Origin: Actinostola sp. cb2023
Lineage: Eukaryota > Cnidaria > Anthozoa > Actiniaria > Actinostolidae
DNA: 64,000 bases
Direction of reading: 5' to 3'
Assembly (NCBI GenBank): GCA_033675265.1
Contig: JAUJYZ010000355.1
Coordinates: forward strand, 62,001-126,000
Shown: positions 57,515-64,000 of the stretch, in pieces
Numbering within the stretch: the first letter of the stretch is position 1
Layout of the letters: every line of letters begins with the position of its first letter
Notes under the pieces: model-generated
What the model was told of the DNA's origin: nothing
Database searches by the model: none
What the model saw: only the letters and a program-made list of their open reading frames with translations
Position numbers and translations under genes: made by a program

Positions 57515-58867
57515 TCAACCAAATACAGGTCGAAGTAGGTCTTCATCATCATCATCATCATCATTAGAATCTGGGCCAGAATTTACAGCAGGGCCAGTGT
57601 CTACATTAGTGGCTGCAGAAATAGGTGGCATCCTTTGACCCAGCAGATCCATAATTCCTCTAATTACCGGGACCACGTTGTACATGCTGGTTGTACGGCA
57701 CAGTGGACATTTCGATATGGATAACGATGAATTAATCCATTGCTCTGTGCATGGTACACACCCAATAAATGCATAACATGCCGAGCAGCTTGCAGCAGGG
57801 AATTGTGCTGTTGAGAGGCATATCGTACATCTCATAATCTCAGCGGCGGTATCTTTGGCAGAAGGGACAGTCGCACTACTAGTTGTGGATGTACTCGATG
57901 TCGTAGACTGTGCACGTGCATGTGAATCCAAGCTCTGGTTACCAGGTGGATCGATCATTCTTCGTATTTCTTCAATGATGTTTAAATCAGTTTTACTTCC
58001 TCTGCTCTGTATACTGCATGCTCTTTCTTCTCAAGTTGGTCACTTCGGATTTCTTCGCAACATAAACTTTACGCGCAGTTTTCCAAAATTGGGCTCCTGG
58101 AAACATAGAAATAAAGAACAGATTATATATTGGAAAACATAGAAATGATGGATAATAAAATGCACATACCTTTTGTCATCTCACAGGATACTATCGGCAA
58201 AAACTTTGAATCTAGTACGGTGACTTCATGGCCAATCTGATCTTGCAGTTTGTCACTCACCGTCTGGACAGTTGAAGAGTTCTCATCAAGCACGAGGTGA
58301 ATTTGAAATTTTTCAGTGATAGTTCCGTTTCCGTCAATTTCTACTAATATCACAGACTTTTTCCATCTGCTTGCTGATCTTGTAAATTTGGGCCTTTTCA
58401 GCGTCAACGACGGCTGTCCTGCTGGAGGTGGATTCAGTCTGCCACGCTGGATATTTGGCTGTTGGTAAGACAATGGTATCCCAAGCTGGCTCTGTGGATT
58501 TTGAGCGGGATTTTGAGCGGTTGGAGATAGGGCGTCAATAGCATCTCCACTGACAATGTATTTCTTTGTTGGATCGACTACGAAAACTCCATTGTCATTA
58601 GATATAATTATTTCGTTCTCCCCATCTGAAAGCATGTATACACTGTTGCGGTTAAGTCTAAATATCATTGATACAGTATTAACAGTTAACACTGATTCTC
58701 TATATATTTTAATATTTTTTTATTTTTTTTTTGAGCCGCTCAGTTTTAGCGGCTCAAAAAAATATATAAAATAAATAAATAAAAATAAATAAATAAAAAA
58801 TAAGAGTTAACACTGATTCTCTAAGCATAACTGAGCGGCTCCCATAAGAAACATTAACAAGCGCCAT
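57515..58867 (-). pseudogene. RING-type zinc-binding protein, copy 1, disrupted
   Basis: Exon 1 (58867-58170, donor GTATGTGC) and exon 2 (58096-57515, acceptor TTTCCAG) correspond to the intact copy 2. Exon 1 is interrupted at about 58684-58822 by an insertion flanked by the 17-bp direct repeat GTTAACACTGATTCTCT. The rest of exon 1 stays open (MIFRLNRNSVYMLSDGENEI...RGRLNPPPAG...LKRPKFTRSA...VSCEMTKG). Exon 2 begins AQFWKTARKVYV, shifts frame near 58005, and then continues with RCTICLSTAQFPAASCSACY, AFIGCVPCTEQWINSS and SKCPLCR: eight cysteines of a RING-like finger. The C-terminus is an acidic tail with a run of Asp and LLRPVFG. Probable E3 ubiquitin-ligase-like role by the finger; substrate unknown. 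Confidence 0.75.
58684..58822. repeat. Insertion in the RING gene with 17-bp direct repeats and a hairpin
   Basis: GTTAACACTGATTCTCT occurs at both ends. Between them is AT-rich DNA with the palindrome TTTTTTGAGCCGCT-7nt-AGCGGCTCAAAAAA. AACTGAGCGGCTC, the inner part of the palindrome, also occurs in the adjacent gene sequence at about 58829. Confidence 0.85.
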
Positions 58868-59005
58868 GCTTGCCACAAGTGAAATTTCTCGTGGGAAAGT
58901 CTGGTTATATTCAGGGGGGTTTTACGAGACTTCTAGCTGTCAATCAAACAGCAGATTTTAGCGGGAGATCTCGCCAATATTATTGGAGGATCCTTGCACA
59001 CTAAC

Positions 59006-59050
59006 ATTTTGGCGCAAAATCTAATTAGTAATAAAGTTTTGGCGGGAATT
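59006..59050 (-). promoter_or_regulatory. Pair of E2F-like sites upstream of the copy-1 RING gene
   Basis: ATTTTGGCGCAAAAT (59006-59020; TTTGGCGC fits TTTSSCGC) and TTTTGGCGGGAATT (59037-59050) lie about 140-180 bp upstream of the minus-strand ATG at 58867, in the part of the arm that has otherwise diverged from the left arm. An inverted CCAAT pair (CCAATATTATTGG) lies at about 58973. Confidence 0.5.
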
Positions 59051-59511
59051 TGCGGCACATGCAGTGCGTGGCTGACACGCGAGCTCAATGAAAACAATTT
59101 CAATTTCAATTCATCACAATCAAATGAAAAAATGGAAATAAGTGTTAAAATGCAACATTTAAATCAGCTTAATAAATACGAAAATAGCACCCTTTTTAAA
59201 AACACCTTCTCGCAAAAAAAGATGGGAAATTTCATATTCTCGCACAGGACAGAAAATTTGGAAAAAGGGTATGAATTTTCAACATTCAAAATTATTTCTA
59301 AATCATGAAAATAGTACCATTTTTTCGGGTTTTAAAGAAAAAAGCCTGGGAAATTTCAAGTTATCGAACTGAATAAAAAAATTGAAAAAAGGCATACAAA
59401 TTTGAATTTCAAAAAGCAAAACAAAATTTGAAAATTGAAAAATAGCTGAATTTAGAAGATCAATAACCTATTGTTGGTAAACATATGAATTGCCACTTTC
59501 TTTCACTGATT
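59046..59511. repeat. Right arm of the copy-1 inverted repeat
   Basis: Inverted copy of 54457-54922; ends CTTTCACTGATT at 59511. Confidence 0.88.
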
Positions 59512-59572
59512 CTGTACCTCTCAGATTGTATAGCCACGGAAATTATTCACGTCTATATCGTTTTCTATGCAG

Positions 59573-60543
59573 AACCTTCCTGCCGAAAGAAAGTGGCCAG
59601 AAGTGAACCAACGCATACTCTACCCAATCAAGGAGACTCTTGTGAGAATGGAAAACAGCTTGTCAATTAATATGCATGATCCAACTGTCAAATTTTGTGT
59701 GTCATTTATAACATTAAATTTAGTGCAGGTTGGATTAGAAAGATTTGTAAACTCATGGAATGCACATCCCCTAGAAGGTAATTGTCATGTTGAGATAAAG
59801 CCCGTTTAAATGCAAATTAATTTTGCTGTTAACGGTTCATGCAGGGGTATTTGAATACTCGGAAATCCAGGGGCTGATTCAGTGGGACAGAGGGGGAGGG
59901 GAGAAAACGAAGGAAACACAACTGAACAGCCACTGGATTTCCGAGGAATTTCCGAAGATGGGGTATTTGCGGTAGCATGGGCGGATCCAGGGATTGTTGA
60001 GGGGGGTACGTGTCCCAATGCAAAATTTACTTCAAACCTGTGGCAAAAATAGATTCTAGGATAAAACAATCAATCAGGTATGACAGGTCCCCATACCCTC
60101 CCATTGGATCCGCCACTGGGTAGTCAGCCATTGAAGAAACACATGTAATTTATGTTCTATTTTATTCATTTTGTGCTCAATTTTTATGAGATGCTGAAGT
60201 GTTTATTCACTTATTTTTGTCAATAGGCAGAAGCATGAGAGAGCCAAACCTAACTGCAGCAAACACAAATAGAGTCCAACAAATTCCCAATCCCTCTATT
60301 ATTCCCAGTGTTGATGAAGCAAGAGCTATGTATGAGAATGCTGGAGGAAACATCACAAGAGAATCATCATTTGGTATTGATCCTCTAAAAGACAATGATT
60401 TATTAATTGCCAGAAGAGAAGAGCTGTTTAGGCAAAATAACTACTCATTTGAGAACATGTTTGGGTCAATAGTGAATGGGAATTCAACATCAATGGAAAG
60501 AGCACTTCTATCTTTTATTGACATTACTAGAAATATGCACTAA
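59573..60543 (+). pseudogene. 3' half of a second integrase gene, copy 2
   Basis: Two exons are intact: 59573-59777 (acceptor CTATGCAG, donor GTAATT) and 60227-60543 (acceptor CAATAG), joined in phase at the same position as exons 4 and 5 of copy 1. They encode NLPAERKWPEVNQRILYPIK (third catalytic Glu in PAER), then VGLERFVNSWNAHPLEG, and FGIDPLKDNDLLIARREELF, ending in LSFIDITRNMH. The helix-turn-helix and the first two catalytic Asp residues are absent, because intron 3 ends abruptly at the terminus of copy 1 (59511). Outside the conserved blocks the two integrases differ at many residues, so they are separate families, not a recent duplication. Confidence 0.8.
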
Positions 60544-60924
60544 TCAAGTTACAAAATGGAACATATATACCTTTTATTACTGAGAAAAAAAAAACTTTAA
60601 TCACAAACCTGCATGTACACCTTACGGGTTTGTTTGCGTAGTTTATGAAGATACTTTGATGCTTGTAAACGAATAAAGTTGTCCTAGCTTAACTTTAACT
60701 CAACCAGGGGCGTAGTGAGGATTTGGGGTTTGGGGGGGGGGGGAAGACAGGGGGGGGGGGGGTGGGGGGCATCCAGTATATAAAAAAAAGGAAAGAAAAG
60801 AAAGAAACAAAAAGAAACAAACATATTTACCAAAAAGTTAGGGGGTACGTGTCCCCTCGTACCCCACCCTCCTGACGCTAGTGAACTCAACAAGATATGA
60901 CATTGTACATGTACAGTTTTGTCA
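60544..60924. other. Spacer between convergent genes of copy 2
   Basis: Contains a G-rich low-complexity tract (about 60727-60770) flanked by CAGGGGCGTAGTGAGGA and GTGTCCCCTCGTACCC, phrases typical of a dispersed repeat. No gene seen. Confidence 0.6.
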
Positions 60925-62960
60925 TTATGCAAATACTGGTCGTAGAAGCTCATCATCAGAGTCATTCTCGTCGTCATTAGCAGCAGTGTTTTCATCTGAT
61001 GGTTCAGGGCCATTAATGACATTACTCTGTTGTGCAGCAATGGGCACGGTCTGTCCAAGAAGAGATGTGATACCTCGGATAACTGGAACAACGTCGTACA
61101 CTCTCGCTGTGCGACACAATGGACACTTTGAACGTGATAATGTTGAGCTTATCCATTGCTCAGTACATGGTATGCATCCAATGAACCCATAGCATACAGA
61201 GCAGCTTGCCGCTGGGAAGTGGGCAGTTGACAGACATATGGTACACCTCATGATTTCAGCTATTGTCTCTTTAGCTAAAGGAATAGTGTTGCTTGCGGAC
61301 ACTGTGGATGACTCATCTGACTCCAAGCTCTGGTTAATAGATGGTTCACCAATCATTCTTCGTAACTCTTCAATAACATCACTTCCTCTACCTTGTCGTT
61401 TTAATTTGTTAACTTCAGCTTTCTTACAAACGTACACCTTGCGTGCAGTTTTCCAAAATTGGGCCCCTTGAAAATACAGAAATAAATAACAAATGAGAAC
61501 ATAGATTCTCGCGATAAAATAACAATCAATTAACTTAACAGTAAAACTCAATTGTCTCAAAATCCCCGCTATTTCGAAACACCTATTTCCCGAACGATTT
61601 CTCAAAATAGCTGGGCTCGATGTTTATTTCAACCAATCACAGCACATCATTCCCACGGTAGGGAATATCTTTGACAGATTACTCACAAATTACAGTTACT
61701 GAAATTATGTATAGTTGTGTAAAAGCAAATGAAAAACTCACAATAATATTTTCCTTTTGTATTTCTTAGTCGGTGTATCTTAGAACTAATAAAGACGAAC
61801 CCAGTATTAATACCGCCGATTCCGATGAAACGCGACCACCTAGACTTTGATTTGATGGTTTGTACTTTGCATTAGGTGGACGTCAATCACATGTGAATCA
61901 TCGAAGTATGAATAGTTTTCGCTCAATAATTCAATTGTATCGTTTATTAGCCATTTCCTACAACACTAAACCAATATGAAAGTTATTCTAGCACGTTAGA
62001 GCTTAATCTACATTCCGTAATTCCGCCTAAAGCAATGTACAAACTCAATCCTCAAAGTCTAAGTGGTCGCGTTTCATCAGAATCGGCGGTAATCGTATGC
62101 AAATATATGGGCCATATAAACTTGCCCGCGACTGAATTTTTACAAATCTTGAAAATGCTCGAGGCCTCGGGAATACTCTGATACATTGAGGTATCAGTTC
62201 TAAAAATGTCGTCTATAGTCCGACAAACTTTCTCTACTTTACATAGTACTATGTGTATACAAACAAGTCAAATATAAAGAAGAACTGGCTCCTCCTCCTC
62301 CTCACACATAAAATAATATAATATTTTCTCGTTGGAAAAGTTGGTTAAATCAGATATGATATGACTGTTATTGCACGTACCTTTGGTCATTTCACACGAG
62401 ACTACAGGTAGCAACTTGGAATCCAACATTCCTATTTCGAACCCTAGCTGTTGCTTGAGCTGCTCGCTGATTAACTCGACTGTGGAAGATTCTTCGTTCA
62501 ACATAATGTGGATTTGGTAGTTTTCAGTTATGTTCCCATAAGCGTCAATGCTTACAACAATGAAACCTTTTTTCCATGCACTGTTTGTCTTGGCCTGCAT
62601 TGTAAATTTCGGTCTCTTCAACTGCAACTGTCCTGGAGGAGGATTTAATCTTCCGCGATCGTTGCTTTGGTAGGACATTGCGATCCCAAGACTTTGGCTT
62701 TGCGGACTTTGTTGACTGTGGACTGCTGGAGTGTACTGAGTGTCAATCGGATCTCCATTCACGATGTACCGTTTTCTACAGTCTACAGCAAATAATCCCG
62801 TTTCGTTCGGGAATGCGACCTCATTATTTTCTTCAGACTGCAAGTATAATCTTTGCTGGTTAAGGCGAAATAAAATACCGAGATTGGTTATATTAATGGC
62901 CGATTCCCTCAACATGACAGTGCGCGAGTGATCAACATCCGATACACGTACCAACGCCAT
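60925..62960 (-). CDS. RING-type zinc-binding protein of the integrase element, copy 2 (373 aa, intact)
   Basis: Exons 62960-62381 (donor GTACGTGC) and 61466-60925 (acceptor TTTCAAG) join in phase, 580+542 nt. The N-terminal region (about 1-190) has two conserved blocks shared with copy 1: LFRLNQQRLYLQ...NETGLFAVDCRKRYIVNGDP and, after a Gln/Pro/Ser linker and RGRLNPPPG, WKKGFIVVSIDAYGNITENY...VVSCEMTKG. Exon 2 begins AQFWKTARKVYVCKKAEVNK, a basic segment. The finger has Cys 268, 271, 282, 285, 291, 294, 308 and 311, ending CPLCR, an all-cysteine RING-like pattern. The tail is acidic and ends ELLRPVFA. No stop or frame break. It is convergent with the integrase. Likely a ubiquitin-ligase-type factor helping or protecting the element; this role is inference. 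Confidence 0.78.
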
Positions 62961-63036
62961 GACCCAGTTGTGTGGGGGCCTCGTGGCGGTTCACCTTGAA
63001 AATACCTGGAATTACGTCATCAACTATGGACACAAA

Positions 63037-63047
63037 TTTTGGCGGGA
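63037..63047 (-). promoter_or_regulatory. E2F-like site upstream of copy-2 RING gene
   Basis: TTTTGGCGGGA, 77 bp upstream of the ATG at 62960, followed by GATCTC as in copy 1 (GCGGGAGATCTC at about 58957). Sequence match only. Confidence 0.4.
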
Positions 63048-64000
63048 GATCTCAAGAAGATAACGGCTCAAAACACTCTGTGTTTCACTCACTCATCGTT
63101 GAGACAGTGAATTTCATTTCCTGTTCTTATTCAAAAGGTGGTAGATACAAGTTTAAAAAAAAGAACAATATCGATTTGCAAAGTAAAAATAATTACGATT
63201 AAATTATGTGTCATCAAGTGCTACAACTATTTACTAGTATATTAAATGCGTTTGATTTCTTCTTTCTTCACTCGCGATCAGGATTTTCCTGGCTATTTTA
63301 AGTTAAAAAAAGTTAAACTGCTAAAAAAATATATTCATATAATGGCAAATAGACCATTTCACACATTTACTGTAATTTATTATGCGCAGTTCAATGTCAA
63401 CCTTTTCCCTCGTAAAATAAAATTGTCAAATCAAATCAAACCTTGACTTGGAACGAGTCTCTTTGTCCAAGTGTCCGTATTAACCAAGCTGTCAGAAACA
63501 AAGCATATTTTATTGATATCAAGTGAAGACTAGTGTCCGATAATATAAGGTTGATTAATGGAGCGGTCATTATTTATGCGGGTGGGGTAGGGGGTGGGTG
63601 ATTTCTTGCTTCAAATTCTTAAATTTTCATAACCCTCCCGTGGCTAAAAATGTTTTAAATAACCCCTCCTTCTGGGGTTTGACAAAAAACGTAACCCCTC
63701 CTCCTTGATAACTAGACTACACCAAATATGATGAATGCTGAATATAACTTCACTTCAATCTGGTCGGCTGGCAACAACCTGGCGTAGCAGATTTTTATAA
63801 ACATATAACCTTTTGTTAAAACGGAAGCAATTTCTCATCAAGGAAATGCCTTTTCGTGATGAATAATATCAATAAAATCGATTTATCTTTGAAAAATGCT
63901 GTAGATACCTAGTAATGACTGATCTACTCCCAATGTAACAACATGTTAAAAGTATTTCTCTTACTGCTTTATTTTTTCTATTGACCCCTCTTTCAATTGC
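63048..64000. other. Non-coding DNA at the window end
   Basis: AT-rich, no supported gene. A MITE-like phrase (GAGTCTCTTTGTCCAAGTGTCCGTATTAACC) near 63455 is split here for length: GAGTCTCTTTGTCCAAG and TGTCCGTATTAACC. CCCCTCC-rich phrases near 63580-63710 resemble another foldback family. The right terminus of copy 2 was not located. Confidence 0.4.

Larger units (their letters stand above)
54457..59511. mobile_element. Integrase plus RING two-gene transposon, copy 1, about 5.05 kb
   Basis: The outermost bases AATCAGTGAAAGAAAGTGGC (54457 onward) are inverted at 59511, and the two arms stay nearly identical inward for about 465 bp (54457-about 54922; about 59046-59511). Inside, a five-exon integrase runs on the plus strand (55094-57201) and a two-exon RING-type gene on the minus strand (58867-57515); the stop codons face each other with about 310 bp between. 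Both genes start just inside an arm. Target duplication is not obvious: TTT or ATTT on the left and CTG on the right. On the left it meets a satellite, on the right the middle of a related integrase gene, so the insertion or a later deletion removed the 5' half of copy 2. Both genes of copy 1 are frameshifted. Confidence 0.8.

Overview
The window looks like a pericentromeric or otherwise repeat-rich stretch of an AT-rich invertebrate nuclear genome. Genes have GT-AG introns, there are no bacterial-style operons, and nearly every coding region belongs to a transposable element. The mix (MULE, CMC/EnSpm-like, hAT, a TTAA-targeting DNA transposon, THAP/DDE_4, integrase-type elements, Ty3/Gypsy, Penelope-like RT, many foldback MITEs) resembles what I know of cnidarian genomes such as corals and anemones. 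That taxonomic guess comes from remembered protein families and is uncertain. I see no convincing single-copy host gene, no rRNA and no CRISPR.

Layout. 1-5590 is a 53-bp satellite with a higher-order period near 2 kb. 5994-9134 holds a divergent gene pair; the plus-strand member continues at 18026, because its second intron is split by a complete 7.5-kb MULE (9340-16841, 9-bp target duplication). 18.3-20.0 kb has a YqaJ-nuclease fragment and a decayed THAP/DDE_4 transposase. 20.9-22.1 kb is the gag of a Gypsy element whose leader, primer-binding site and probable LTR (30.1-31.05 kb) were separated from it by a young 7.7-kb TTAA-flanked transposon (22136-29811) with 731-bp inverted repeats and an apparently intact three-exon transposase of 1161 codons. 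32.8-33.6 kb is a CMC-type transposase fragment. 34688-41372 is an hAT element whose transposase is followed by a ULP1/SENP-like cysteine protease; it sits in a Penelope-like remnant. 42-46 kb is a MITE field with a tandemly duplicated HUH-endonuclease-like exon. 47136-53684 is a CAC...GTG element with 3-bp target duplication carrying a decayed large protein with a GGDGAPFG motif. 53.85-54.46 kb is an 18/36-bp satellite. 54457-63000 holds two related elements, each with a plus-strand integrase and a convergent minus-strand RING-type protein.

The most interesting system is the last one. In the 54457-59511 element both genes start just inside long inverted repeats, and E2F-like motifs persist where the two arms otherwise diverge. 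The partner RING gene of the second copy (60925-62960) is intact (373 aa). This suggests a two-gene transposon pairing a DDE integrase with a putative ubiquitin ligase under S-phase-type promoters. All functions are inferred by reading the sequence; no database search was possible.
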